Shown piece by piece: positions 52,119 to 64,000 of a stretch of DNA of 64,000 nt (the stretch's first letter is position 1; each line of letters begins with the position of its first letter). Origin of the DNA: Ectocarpus siliculosus (Eukaryota > Sar > Phaeophyceae > Ectocarpales > Ectocarpaceae); contig FN648885.1 of assembly GCA_000310025.1 (NCBI GenBank), positions 75,994-139,993 on the forward strand, written 5' to 3'. Under the pieces are notes generated by a model, which did no database searches, had not been told where the DNA came from, and was given only the letters and a program-made list of their open reading frames with translations. A program made the translations under genes and the position numbers.

Positions 52119-54766
52119 TCTTACTGTTGTATTCTTGTCCCTTACCTAGATCATTCAATGTAAGTATTGGATGGGGTTGGGTGAGGACTCCTGCACCGAC
52201 AGGAGGGCCTCGCCGTGAAGTAACTCTTCGGGCTGGGCATACAGATCGCAATATGCCCAGACCCGAAGCGTTTGAATGATCAGCAAGTTCATGAATAGAA
52301 ACAGTATTCGTAGGGCGGGTGGGATGGTCTCAAATATTTCTTCTTTCTCCTCTGCCCCGGCGTATTTCGGGAGAGAGAAAGGGGACTGAACAAGGTAGGG
52401 TCATTTTCCAACATGCTTCATGGGATATCTGACTCTTCCCGATTTCGTTCCGAAATCCGGATTCGTCTCAAATCCGAGATTACTGTTGTATTCTTGTCCC
52501 TTTCCTAGATCATTCAATGTAAGTATTGGATTGGGTTGGGTGAGGCCTCCTGCACCGGCCTGTGGTCCCGCCCATTACTTTCCTGTTGATTGTCTGATCT
52601 GCCATATATTGCTTTGACCACACAAGCCTCTAAGGTAGGTCTCTCCCCACCCAAACTTTTTTATTTCCGCGGCACGCACACGTAGAAAATCGAATGTATG
52701 CGTGGCCGGCCGACAATCGGCAACGTGTTTTAGTCAGGGTAGTACTCGCTACGCCTCGTCTTGGAACCCGCCGTTCCTACACTAGTAGGCGCCAAGTGCG
52801 ACGCTATCGGTACGCCGCCCGGCAATTTTTCATGACAACAGCGATTGTAGGTCCATCCAGCAACTGTGCCACACATCCTCCGTCCTAAAACATGACGTAG
52901 GGTTCTACGAGAGGACTACGACACGGGTCGCCCGACCGCGTAACAGGGCCCCAGCTGCCGTCTTGCCCCAACTGCTTTTGGATCGCCATCTTCAACTTGG
53001 ACACGATCCCTTTCTGCATCGACGTGTACTGTTAGCGCATTGCGAAACTAGAAGGCATGCGCGAAATTGTATCATACCTAGTCTATACGCCAAAGCATGG
53101 CTCTGTCGTGCACCCACTTGGTGCCTCTACGCTATGTGCCCAAGAATCAGAGGCATTCGAACGCGTCTTGGTCCGAGCCCTGCGTTCAGCAACAACGTTG
53201 TTCGGTCGCCGAAGTCAGGAACAAGGGCGACCAGCCGCACATTCTCCCAGAGAGCACGGAAAACCCTCGGGGTTTAGACGAACGATGCTTTCGCGCCAGG
53301 GCAGAGAGATACCATCAGCGACGACATTAGCAGCCACTGGGTACTCGATCTGTAGCTCCAACAAACGCGACGTCGATGAACCCTTGAGCCCGCTGCAAGT
53401 CAGTCGGAAAGCGCACACGGAAAGAGTCGCGACAACTGGTACAACGCAAACATCTCCTTGTTGATGTGCTTGTGCAGCCAATCAGTTGGGATCACACCAC
53501 CAGCGCGGTACTGGGCTCCCCCGATGTTGACAAAACGCCACCCCAGCCTAGGGAAGACGCGTCCGATGATGCGTCAAGTTTGACGATGAGGGTGGCTTGC
53601 TCGCTGTCAGGGCCTTTCGTGCGAGGAAACCGTCAGAGAAAGACGCTTTTTGGAACTCTTCCCGCAGATGCGTTAGCGTTACATGCCAGATCGACCCGAG
53701 TTTGGATGGTTTTGACCATCTGGGAAGGACGGCAACGTCGCATGCGTCCAACGTAACGCCGGTCGGATCACCACAGTCATGATCGTTCACTTGCCCCCAA
53801 CGCGTTGCGGGGTTCGACAAGCATCCATCGGCGAGAGCTGTTCGTAGTATGGCACGTGGCTTGTCCAGCTTTTTCTAGAGAATCCGGAACGTCATCGTGT
53901 CCGAATCGCAGATGATATCGAAGCATTGAAAGGCCGTGACTGGCCCAAAACTCGCACTTCTTGAATGACAGGAACTGTCGAGATCCCCCCCCCCCCTCCC
54001 CCCTCCCTTTTTTTTTTTTTTGAAGAGGAAACTTGGGCGCTGAGAACTGACGGCACGGGTTCCCGTCAACATAGAAAGGCACACAGCATTCTCTATATAT
54101 TTCCTTTTCGGGGCCCAATTTGTATGGCCGCGTGTGAAATTACGTTACGAAGCAAACGTCGATTCGATGCTGTGTATCCAGGCGTACTGTCGAGAAAACA
54201 TGACAGCGCACGGACCAACGAACACAACGTCTCGCCGGGCTTATCCAAGTGTAAGTCTACCTACTCACAGACGGGATTGTTAGCTACGGCGGAGTTGGTG
54301 TGCATATGGGTTGGTGTTAGTTGGGCGTGCACCACGAGGTACGTCAGTACAAGAGAGGCACGGGAACTAATTCAGCATGTGACCGTGTGGTGTTTACATA
54401 AAACAACCCGGAAGATCACTACTTACTATTATGTGGTTGTGTGGTGTGCGCGTTGGACGCGCAACCCCAAGGGAAAAAGGCACCACCGAACGGCATGTAT
54501 TTGTGTGGTGTGCACGTTAGACACGCAATGACAAAGGAAAAAGGCACCCCCGGACGGCCATATGTGGCCTATGTGTGAGGCACAAGCTACATGAGATACA
54601 AGACAGCACGTGACGGGCGCCCCGATATTCCCTAGTTGGGAGGAATACCTCCAACGCGGTCGCATGCGATGCGGGTGAGGTGAGGTGATATGTATATTAT
54701 CCGCCATTACGGCAAAGGGATGACGTAATTGTAATGGCGTAGTGGTAGAACGGCGTGTACAGCCAA
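52119..54766 (-). mobile_element. second Ngaro-type element, inverted and decayed
   Basis: On the minus strand it has B2 (about 52119-52210), A2 (about 52380-52490) and B1 (about 52484-52562) as in the complete copy. Next come recombinase remnants (around 53090-53130, matching TKWVHDRA), RT/RNase H remnants (around 53215-53480, with ANVVADGIS; around 53550-53900), and the region upstream of RT (54000-54700). Large deletions and many stops are present. The Gag end is missing because the element stops at the Helitron terminus at 54767. Confidence 0.75.
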
Positions 54767-56577
54767 CTAGGGTTAAGGATTGGCCCCCCGCCCCCCAATG
54801 GGGCTGTGGGCCAACATCCAGGACGGATGGTGGTGAGTGTCCGGGAGGAAGGAAAGAAGAAGAAGAAGGGGAGAGGATTTGTAAGGGCGGGAAGAAGGGA
54901 CGGTGTTGGGAGAGGCAAGGAAGTGATGAAGAATTTCGGCACTCGACGAGCGCGCGGTCCCGTCGGGGGTGAAAGGAACATGTCAGTCCGTAGTCTTGTC
55001 TATCGGAATCGAAAAGCCGAAAAATCGAGGTACATTATGTACACAACGACGGAGAAGGCCGACGAGGAAGGTACGAAGAGAGGAAATTGCACCCCACGTT
55101 CGAAGTCGGTGTGTGAAAACCGCCGCAAGGATGGAGTGCGAAGGGAACAAAAAAAAAAACGGAGACGTCGACGTTTGCGTCGTGGAGCGATCCTTCTGTA
55201 TATCGCAGGTACTCACCAACGCAAGACGGGGAGGTAAAACACCCATCGTGAGAGTCAAAGCGCAGGTCATAGCTGCATATGACTCATGGGCGGAGAAGTT
55301 ACCATACGGAGACTTATCAACAAGAAGTTTGAAGGCCGGCTGAGAAGGTTCGAATAGACACAAACACTTACGCGGCGACGACGGCAAGCGCGACGTCAAA
55401 TCTCCACAATGAATGTCTGGGAAATCGTAGACATACAGGTACTTTCTGACGCTATGAATCCATTGCTAATCTGTCTCAGACTCTTTTCTATGATTGAGAT
55501 GGTTTCATTGTGTCATATTAAGAAAAAAAAAAAAAGGCCGGATGCCGACCTATGGCTCTCTCTAGAAGAATGAAGGGATTCCCACAATTTCCAACAGACA
55601 GGTAGTCCACAAGTATCGAGGAGGACGTCGGAACGGTTTTTAATGTGGGGACAACAGCAACAACAACAACGATGAAGGTCGACCCGTCCTGCGTCGTTCA
55701 GTGTAAAATGATAAATGCAAAAGGTGGACTCTGCGTAAAGATCCAGCGGTCTTTTTCGGCAGTGGCAAAGAAATATGCGACCACATGCCGCGAAAAAAAA
55801 AAAAGTTGAGCGGAATTACTCTATTATAGTAAATAGAACACCGCCTTCTCTGTTGTTGCAGGCAGGTTTGCTTCCACAACCCGGGAGTCCAACCCACTCT
55901 TGTATTTCGGCCTACAAGACTCCAATCGACACAAGCACCGGTAGGAGAGTGCGTGGGAAATGCCGTGACAGCACAACTCCACTCTCCTACGACATCTATG
56001 TACAGTTGTACTGCTGTCGTTGTAGCACCATGTGGAACATCTCCGAGGGATTCTCCTGCGCGGAAACGACAACAACATGGCGAGAGCTCTACGTGTACCT
56101 ATCGTCGACACATGTGGCAGCCGCGCGACACACGAACGGATGTTTGCATCGCATTGTACTATGGTTCGCCGTGGCAGGAAGTATCCCATCCGTTAGGTCG
56201 TTGCGGTACTTGTAGCACGCGGACGTCGTTCGGCGTCTAGTCCATACTGCTGTAGCAAAAACACAGCAGCAGTAATCGAGCTATGCATGAATTTTTTTGC
56301 TCTGGTTCACTTTTGCCTCCACAACCCGAGAATCCCACTGCTGTATCTCGACCTACAAGACTCCAAACAACAAAGCAGCGCTGGCAGAAGTGCGTGGAAG
56401 ATGCCGTCACAACACAACTCAGTCGACACTCGCCAACTTCTATGTACAGTCGGCGTCTGGTCCATACCGCTGTACGAAAAAAATTATCACAGCCATTTTT
56501 TATTTTTTTTTTCCATACTAATAACAAGAAATGTGTCACGTCACGACGACCATCCTGTAAGTATATATATAACATGA
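54767..56577 (-). mobile_element. non-autonomous Helitron, copy 3
   Basis: Minus-strand TC start at 56577 (flanking A), 3' hairpin and CTAG at 54770-54767 (flanking T). It is nearly identical along its 1811 bp to copy 1 (7253-9060), differing mainly in homopolymer lengths and scattered bases. It has no Rep or helicase. It truncates the Ngaro-type remnant, so it either inserted there or marks a later rearrangement. Confidence 0.82.
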
Positions 56578-56860
56578 TGAGACGTAGCGGCAGGACACCG
56601 TCAGCGGCGCGCCGCGACGACACCAATTCATCACAGCGACAACAGCTGTGAGACGATGAATAACCACATCAGCGCGGGGGAATGCAGCAGTAACCTCGTG
56701 AGTACAACTGTATGTGCAATAGATGCATAAGCGTGTGTAACAGTCACCAAGGGGGGGACTGTAACCAACCAAGGAAACCACGCCAGCGTGTGGTTCTACA
56801 CCATTGTCCGACATGAACGATCGAACGGCGTGTACCAGCCAACACAACGCAAACATTCTG
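56578..56860. other. no recognisable gene
   Basis: Short sequence between Helitron copy 3 and the tandem array, without open frames of interest. Confidence 0.5.
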
Positions 56861-57650
56861 CGAGGAAATATGAGCGTGTCTTGTGTGCAAGGATTTCGTC
56901 ATGAGGCCAACTGCTTTCGCCATAATAGCTGGACAAAGGTGTAGCAGTCAACCAATGTAGCGGTGAGGCAGCTGACAATCACATCGGCAGTGTACAGCAG
57001 TGACAAACACCAAACAAATCTACCGACGGTCGCAAGCATAGCGGCGTATGCTGTAGGCATAGTCTGCTGCGGGCAAAACATCAGCGTGTCTTGCAGGGAT
57101 TTCGCCATGAGGCAACTGCTTGTGCAATGATGGCTATACAACGGCGTGTAACAGCCAACAACTGTAACAAACAAATCTACCGACGGTCGCAAGCATAGCG
57201 GCGTATGCTATAGGCAGGGTTTGCTGCGGGGCAAAACATCAGCGTGTCTTGCAGGGATTTCGTCATGAGGCAACTGCTTGTGCAATGATGGCTATACAAC
57301 GGCGTGTAACAGCCAACAACTGTAACAAACAAATCTACCGACGGTCGCAAGCATAGCGGCGTATGCTATAGGCAGGGTTTGCTGCGGGGCAAAACATCAG
57401 CGTGTCTTGCAGGGATTTCGTCATGAGGCAACTGCTTGTGCAATGATGGCTATACAACAGCGTGTAACAGCCAACAATTGTAACAAACCAATTTTACCGA
57501 CGGTCGCAAGCATAGCGGCGTATGCTATAGGCAGAGTCTGCTGCGGGGCAAAACATCAGCGTGTCTTGCAGGGATTTCGTCATGAGGCAACGGCTTGTGC
57601 AGTGATAGCTATACAACGGCGTGTAACAGCCAACAATTGCAACGGTGAGG
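56860..57650. repeat. tandem array of a roughly 158-bp unit, about 4-5 copies
   Basis: taccgacggtcgcaagcata recurs at 57021, 57178, 57336 and 57495 (spacing 157-159), each followed by gcggcgtatgct.taggc, aaaacatcagcgtgtcttgc, gggatttcgtcatgagg and acagccaacaa. A more diverged unit precedes at about 56860-57010. Related text is dispersed at 58690-58920. The array is non-coding. Confidence 0.92.
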
Positions 57651-57699
57651 CAACTGAGAATCACATCGGCATGTGTACCGCAGAGTATTACTAAACGCC

Positions 57700-58050
57700 G
57701 TACTCAGAGTATTTTGAGTAAGTATACTCAAACGCGGTTGGCGAGTACACATTGCGCTGGAGTACGGATGGATGAGTTATTTTCGAAAAACTTACTCACA
57801 GGCTTTAGTCTAGTAAAAGTTGAGTATTTGTGAAACACTTACTCAAGGATTTTCTCAAGGTTGAGTAATAATACTCGAGTAGCTGAGTACGCATGAGTAG
57901 ATTTTGAAGTACTAACTCAATCTCCTGAATATCGATGAGCATTTTGAAATACTTACTCAAAGGCTTGAGTGTTTTGTTGAGTATTTTGGAAATACACACT
58001 CAAGGAAATACTCAACGGATCAAGTTGAACGGATGAGTAAAATACTTTAC
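57700..58050. repeat. degenerate TTGAGTA / TACTCAA repeats
   Basis: About 350 bp are dominated by TTGAGTA, its complement TACTCAA and near variants in both orientations, AT-rich compared with its surroundings. It looks like a decayed simple repeat capable of many short hairpins. Confidence 0.75.
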
Positions 58051-58329
58051 CAAACACACCCTTGCAGAGAATCCACACACCAATAATCAGAGCACCCCTT
58101 CAAATACAATATCTAGAGGGATGCGATAAGACCCAAGGAACTGTCTGTGCGATAATAATAGCGGCACCCGGCATACATATATAGCAACCAACAGACAAAC
58201 TCATCATGTGTATGTGAGCGTGCAGCGGGCGTCATGTGAAATAACCGCACTGCCGTAACAGCCAGAAAGGCGCAACGGTAGTCACGGACAACAACAAACG
58301 GTGCGTGTGTTCCGAAGCTACCACCGTAG

Positions 58330-59164
58330 AGGGCGGAATTATGGACGGGCAACGTACATTAAATATGTATCCGGTAGCCAACTATTCATGATGTTTCGAG
58401 TAGTCCACACCGCGTGTGCCACAGCGGCGCAAGCTTGTGTGCAGAAGCGTGCAATTGGAACCAAAAAATGTGTGTGTTTATGCAGTAGCGTGCAAGTGCA
58501 ACCAGGCGGTCGCACGGATTTGAATTTGACTACAAATAAATAAGGTATGGCATACATGTACTTCCATGATGTGAGGGCCGGCAACAGCTGCAGGCCTTCA
58601 TCAATAGTGTGGCAGCTAGATACGTGAAACACCAAATAGCCAGGTTGGTTGTTGTTGTTGTGGACACACCCGTGTAACAGCCAACAAGACGAAACCTGCG
58701 GCGGACAAAACATCAGCGTGCCTGTGTGCAGTGTGCAGCAGGGGTTTCGTCGTGAAGAAAATACGTGGACAACAACAGTTGGGCAATGGCGTGTAGCAGC
58801 TAACAACCACAATCAATGTCGATAGCTGGACAAACGTAAAAGCACAGCAACACGTAAACCTGCTGTGGACAAACATCAGCGTGTCTGTTGTCCGGGATTT
58901 TCGTCATGAAGAAACTGCGTGCGCAATGATAGGGGGGGGGGGGGCAACGGGGTGAAACAACTAACCATTGCAACGGTGGTGAGTCGACTAACAATCAATG
59001 CCATCGATCGGCGCATGAATGCAGCAGTAACAAACACCAAAAGCGTACACGTGCAACCAGGTGGTCGCACGAATTTGACTTTGACTAAATACGTACCTGG
59101 TATGACATCCATGATGTGAGGACCGGGCAACAGCGGCAGGCCTTTATCAATAGAGTGTCAACTA
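58330..59164. repeat. dispersed repeat block, two diverged copies
   Basis: gtgcaaccagg.ggtcgcac..atttga and gatgtgag..ccgg.caacagc.gcaggcctt.atcaatag occur at 58494-58615 and 59057-59157. Between them lie stretches related to the 158-bp array. The second copy is interrupted by the pogo element at 59165 and resumes at 63386. The first copy shows the uninterrupted site. Confidence 0.75.
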
Positions 59165-62100
59165 CAGATGGCGCCCGCACTTCAGAACATAGCAGTTAAG
59201 AACATGAGGCTCAAAAAATCTTGGCCATAAGAACAGGTGCTCAGTTCTGACGTGACATAAGAACAAGAACCCGTATTGAGGTGTCAAACTCGAGGTCAAG
59301 ATAACAACGGGGTCCATTACATACCTTAGCTGGAAGATAAGAACTTCGGCGGGTAGCCAACCGCCCCCCCTCCCAGTACATATTTTTTTACAGAACAGGG
59401 GGGTGGGTGGCGAAAACAAGCGGACCGGAGGGGTGGGGGTAGTATTGCACCGCTGTACCCCCTTGCTATCTGCGCAAATCTGCGCGTGTCTGCGGCCTCG
59501 GGTGCGTGCCACGCAACAAGCCCTTGGCGATCATGTCGCTGCCCTTGGCGACGTTGAGGGAGCTCCAGAAGCTCTCAGCACTCAAAGCTAAGGGCATGAT
59601 CCTTGAGCGACAGTACGAGGTGATCAAGAAACACGTGAGGGAGGGCAACTCTCTCACAAGCGAACACTGGGAGGCCTTCGACGTAGCGTGGGACCTGAGA
59701 AGCAGCGGCGTGTTCTCGGAAGAAGATTGGACCACGCAGGTTGATGGAGACATCTCGGGCATCAACAGCGCTCGCCCTACTTTGTCTTCAGAGCACGCTG
59801 TCGCGTCGTCTGCATCCGGAAAGCGGTCAAGCGCAGCAGCAGCAGCAGCAGCTCCGGCGGCGCGCGGGGCCCCGAATCGAGGAAAGAGACAACGAGAAGA
59901 CGCCGCCAAAGGCTCTCTGAACATCTACAACTCGTTCGCTATTGGCAGCGGGCAACCGGTGAGCCCCTGCAGACTCTGCACAAACAATTATATTTTCAAA
60001 TACTGTGCTGCATGTACTTGTAGTCTATGTGGCAGTGGGTTTTTCTGAGTACATTCCAGCAGGTACACAGCAGTTTTTTTTTCGCGTTTGTTTTTGCCGT
60101 CTCTTTTTGGCGCGTGTCTACATTTTGAAGTGTCACGAGTGTACACATCATGTGGTAAGCCATCAAACCGTGTTCGACCGCCCGCCCCGCAAAGTTGAAG
60201 CAGACAAATTTTTGCCACATACATGCGTGTTCTACTACCACTGCACCTAGATGCAAAACATACAGCAACAAAGTACATATATCCGAGACACCAATGTATG
60301 TACATACATAGTACATTGTACACTGTAGGATTTTTTCAACCTTGCTGATTGTGTACCTACGTATTGCATGCGCATCTTTTCCCATTGGTCGGCAGGTTTT
60401 GAGGACTCGCGCTGGCGTGCAGGAGTATGTGTCCAGCGTCAGTTTTGCATCGCCGGCCCCGGCCCCCCGTGTGCAATGCCCCCACTGTCCGACGACCTTT
60501 GTGAACGCACAAGGCCTGGGGCTCCACATGAAAACCAACCACAGCACGGCGAACGTTTTCCAAGGCCAGCGACTGCAGCGTATGCTGGGAGACGATGCGA
60601 AAGGGGATGTTCTACCGTGGGAACGCGCCGGACCTGGGCGCTGTTACCACGTGAAGATCGATGGCATCACGGGGGCAGCTTCGTTCGTCCTCCAGCCGAA
60701 GCGTGTCCCCAACATCGACCTGGAATCTGACGGCTTCACGCCTGCTGAACCCAGGTCGGCTCGGCGTGGCGCTGCCAAGCGCAATCGCTACGACTTTAGA
60801 TTCAAAGCCCACGTGATCCAGCAGCTGCGCATCCTCGAGGAGGACCGCCAAGCTCTCTGGCAGGCCGAGCACCTCAGCCCTATGCAGTACCTCGAAACCC
60901 ACATGAAGGTACCTCGCACCAACATCAGCAAGTGGGTCAAGGACGAGGACGAGATCGTGGCGTTCGCCGCAGACGAAGTGAAGCAGACGCTACTCGCGAA
61001 ACAGCAGCCAAAACGGTGGTTTCCTGCCGCAGAGAGGGAGCTCTTCAATCGTTTCTTGGCTCGCCGCAAGAAGAAGCTGAAGGTGTCGACCCTTTGGCTC
61101 ACCGTCACGTTCCGGAAGCTGCTGGAGGAGCACCACCCTACCGACAGCCGGGCGGCAGTGTTTCGACCGTCCTTCCGGTGGATGCAAAAATGGGCCAAGA
61201 GACACAAAGTGGTACCAAGGCGCCGTTCCAACTTGAAGGCCAAGTCTATCGAGGAACGCCTGCCGCGAATCCAGCGGTTCCACCGGAGGTTTCGGCAGCT
61301 GATCGAAGAGCCGGTGCAGCGCAGGAAGGTAGTCTTCCCTGAGGGTGCATCGCTGTCTTCGGGTGGGACGGAGGAGCCCAGGCTTGAAAAATACGGGCAG
61401 TTCCAGCTGTCGGAGAGCGTTTCGACGTGGATCAGGTGCCTTTGCCGTTCGTGAACGGGCTGGGAATCACGTGGGCACAGCAAGGCGTGAAGCTAGTAGC
61501 CGTCAGCCAGCCCTTTGCCGGACTGGAGAAAAGGCAGTGCACCATGCAAGTCATCTTTGGTCCCGGTAAGAGGGTTATGCGGATTGCCCTCATTTTCGGA
61601 GGCACGGGAAAGCGGATCTCGAAGGCGTGGAGAAGGCCGCGTACCACAAGAATGTAGATGTCTTTTTCCAGAAAAACGCATGGGCCGACCAGGACTTCTG
61701 CATGGAGTGGGCCAAGAAGTCATTTCGCCCGAGCTTGATGCGCGGGAGGAGCCAGCTCCCCATGGAGAGGACCCTCCTTCTCATGGACAACTTGCACGCG
61801 CAGACGACGGACAAGTTCAAGGACTATCTGTCCAAGCAATGCAACACCCTTGCCTGGTTTTTTCCGACCGAAACCACGGACGAGCTGCAGCCCGTCGACG
61901 CGGGAGCCGGACGCTTTCTGAAGGTGGAGGTTGGGAAGCGAATGGATATGTGGCTGGAGCAGGCGGACAACATCGAAAGGTGGGAAAGCAACTCGTTGAC
62001 GGCGTCTGACCGGCGTGTGCTGATCACGCAGTGGGTTGGGGCAGCCATGGAAGAGCTCGACAGCCGCGAGGAATACCGGTTCCGCCTTTTCGAAAAGTGT

Positions 62101-63383
62101 GGCATGGCGATGACTGTCGACGGTTCAGGCGATGACCGAATCACCTTGGAGGGTCTGGACAAGCCGTACACCTTCGCGGGCGATGGGGACTCCAGCGACG
62201 ACGAGGGATCTTCGGAGACTGGCAACGATGGGTGCGGGGGTGGGGATGACCAGACGGTTGAGGGCGAGGGGGACCACAGCGGCGAGGGAGTGGAGGACGG
62301 CGATTCCAGCGACGAAGACACTCGTGGTAAGTTGGATGCCTACCAGGGTTTTTCACTCCACTGCTTGGTTGTTGTTGCGGTTGCTGTTGCTTTTGCTCTT
62401 GCCGTTGCCGTTAAATCCACTGACATATGTATGCGTAGATGACAAATCAGCTTCTGCGACGTTGTGGCTTGTGCTCGTCGTTGCAGAGACGGCCAGGGAT
62501 CAGATGGACGAGCTGAGTCTTGTGGACGACGACGACAGCATGGAATCGGACGACGAAACCCACGGCATGGAGATTCCGGACGGGTTTCACATTCAAGCAT
62601 CTACACCGGCAGCTCTTGACAGTTCGTTACTGCAGCGTGGAGTACTCGTTGGGCTGGGCATGGGGTGGTTTGGGGGGTTGATCACTCGACAGTCTCGGAG
62701 CGTACTCGCCACATTTTCGACTACCGTGTGCAGCTAGACCTAGACCAAAGTACGCGCAGCATGAAGCTTCCGTTGGAAATGTACAGTGGAGATCTGGATG
62801 CGGTGTTGGGCTCGTGGGTCTTGCTTGAGAGGAGCACGGTCGAGCAGGTGGATGGAGGCGGAGCTGCAGCCACGTTGGGCATTAGTAGAGCGGGAAGGGA
62901 ACTCAGGCCCAATGTGACCCTTATCGACCAAGAAGGTTGAAGCCTTCGGAGCTTGCTTCCGTATTTGTACTCAACCGCGAGCATAGCTGCTGCGGTGCGT
63001 GATCCAGTCGAAGTCTGCTGTACAAGCAATTGGCAAGTCAACGGCCAGTAGTCTTGGTGCCTGATAAATGGATAGTATGGGCATGGTACGGCGAAGTATG
63101 GACTTGCTGTATGGGGATGATGCAACTAAGTGTTCCGCATTAAATTACACGCCAATTTTTCACGTCCTATCTATCTATGTACATAGCTGCGAGTCACCAA
63201 AGGGCGTCGTGGTGCGCCTCTGGAGAACTCGACGTTGAAATAAGAACAAGAACCCCGTTTTCAGGGACCAAATGTCTGGTCGGAATAAGAACATGGCCAC
63301 AAGAACATGTGCTCGGGTTGAGGCAGCCAATAAGCGTCGAGCCTCACGCCAAATAAGACGTTCTTAAGTGCGGGCGCCATCTG
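59165..63383 (+). mobile_element. pogo-type DNA transposon
   Basis: Terminal repeats CAGATGGCGCCCGCACTT.AGAAC (left end 59165, inverted right end 63383) are flanked by TA (59163-59164 and 63384-63385). Inner ends carry further taagaaca-type repeats on both sides. The inserted gene encodes a DDE transposase of the Tc1-mariner/pogo group. Joining the flanks gives sequence matching 58600-58650, which supports a clean TA insertion. The transposase has three frame changes, so the copy is not autonomous as read. Confidence 0.9.
59533..62940 (+). pseudogene. pogo-type transposase, spliced, with frameshifts
   Basis: Exon 1 59533-59958 (ATG at 59533; leader ATLRELQKLSALKAKGMILE, Ala-rich tail), intron 59959-60395, exon 2 60396-62326, intron 62327-62486, exon 3 62487-62940; all GT-AG, phase kept. 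Domains: C2H2 finger VQCPHCPTTF...LGLHMKTNH, a CENP-B-like helix-turn-helix (RTNISKWVKDEDEI), DDE core with DQVPLPFVNGLG (first Asp), LLMDNLHAQTTDKF (second) and DELQPVDAG (third). An acidic Ser/Asp-rich stretch follows, then a C-terminal domain (STRSMKLPLEMYSGDLDAVL, GSWVLLE). Frame changes lie near 61410-61425, 61620-61635 and 62680-62695. Confidence 0.87.
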
Positions 63384-63469
63384 TAGACACTAGGTGCTGA
63401 AACACCCAATAGCCATGTTTGGTTGTGGAAACGCCGACAAGAACCGTCTGTTGTTGGTTATTTATTTAT

Positions 63470-63610
63470 TTGCATGATATGACACAACGAATCCATCTCT
63501 ATCATAGAAAAGAGTCTGAGACAGATTAGCAATGAATTCATAGCGAGCGTCAGAAAGTACCTGTATGTCTACGGTTTCCCAGACAGCATATAGGGACATC
63601 TTCCCTGTGG
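63470..63610 (+). repeat. Helitron-family fragment containing an empty gypsy target site
   Basis: tatgacacaacgaatccatctc...gtacctgtatgtctac..tttcccagacagcatatagggacat matches the Helitron interior at 8312-8415 and 14735-14844. Here cagcatat runs straight into agggacat, the sequence found on the two outer sides of the gypsy element. Confidence 0.75.
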
Positions 63611-63739
63611 GTAACAGGCTCAACAAGACAGTTTGGTAGCTGTCTTGTGTGTCTCATATATATGTTATGTTGGGACGGTGCAGAGGAAATTAAATGTGTT
63701 GTAGGTGTTAGGTACTGGTCGGGCGTTTTGTGTGTGGCA

Positions 63740-63910
63740 CCTTTTTTTTTTTTTTTGCCAAGAAGCAACCAGTCACCTGTGCCACAGAAACCATGAGACC
63801 GTACATATATATGTATGCAAACCGTCTGTTGGTTATTTTTGTTCTGCCATGAAGCAATCAGTCACCTGCTGTGCCACAAAAAAACATAAGACCGTACATA
63901 TATATGCATA
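63740..63910. repeat. two direct copies of a roughly 80-bp unit
   Basis: aagcaa.cagtcacctg.tgccaca.aaa.catgagaccgtacatatatatg and its near copy lie in tandem (about 63765-63815 and 63850-63908). No gene is seen in 63611-64000. Confidence 0.65.
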
Positions 63911-64000
63911 GTCTAAGTGTCCGCAGAATACATGTAGCAGATGTTTCCGTGCCAAAGAGGCCTGCGGAACATCTTCCGACATCCATACAGTACAAATGTA

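Noticed and set aside
1-64000. CRISPR array or bacterial operons
   Set aside because: The tandem repeats lack regular unique spacers, and the gene content, introns and element types are eukaryotic.

Overview
The window is eukaryotic and very rich in transposable elements. I infer a stramenopile, most likely a brown alga. The reasons are a spliced, multi-exon receptor-like kinase of TKL type whose outer part is built from WRWQ-ending beta-propeller-like repeats; the mix of chromodomain Ty3/gypsy, Ty1/copia, tyrosine-recombinase retrotransposon, Helitron and pogo elements; GT-AG introns; and no bacterial operon structure. The species assignment is inference only.

Layout. 1-1120: 3' end of a Ty1/copia element with its LTR. 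1121-4960: no gene; a diverged duplication and a solo copia LTR. 4961-7225: a 2.3-kb element with terminal inverted repeats. 7253-9060: a non-autonomous Helitron. 10138-34659: one Helitron copy split by two LTR retrotransposons. A 3.8-kb copia derivative sits at 10802-14613 (5-bp target duplication tggtt) and a 14.6-kb chromovirus-like gypsy sits at 14845-29401 on the minus strand (4-bp duplication atat). The split Helitron keeps an intron-containing but truncated Rep gene (30715-34088) and the family 3' hairpin plus CTAG end.

34728-51565 (minus strand): the one host gene I can model, with 14 exons. It encodes extracellular repeats, one transmembrane segment and a cytoplasmic TKL kinase. Its 9-kb intron 41084-50084 holds a structurally complete Ngaro/PAT-type retrotransposon at 43682-49838 with A1 / B1-A2-B2 split direct repeats. 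52119-54766: an inverted, decayed second copy of that element, cut off by another Helitron (54767-56577, minus). 56578-59164: tandem and dispersed repeats. 59165-63383: a pogo-type DNA transposon with TA target site and a spliced, frameshifted transposase. 63384-64000: repeat debris.

The most unusual object is the gypsy element. Its Pol ORF carries a NADAR (YbiA/DUF1768-type) domain just before the protease, and it ends with a chromodomain-like and a Tudor/Agenet-like module. The coding region is broken at several places although the two LTRs are almost identical.
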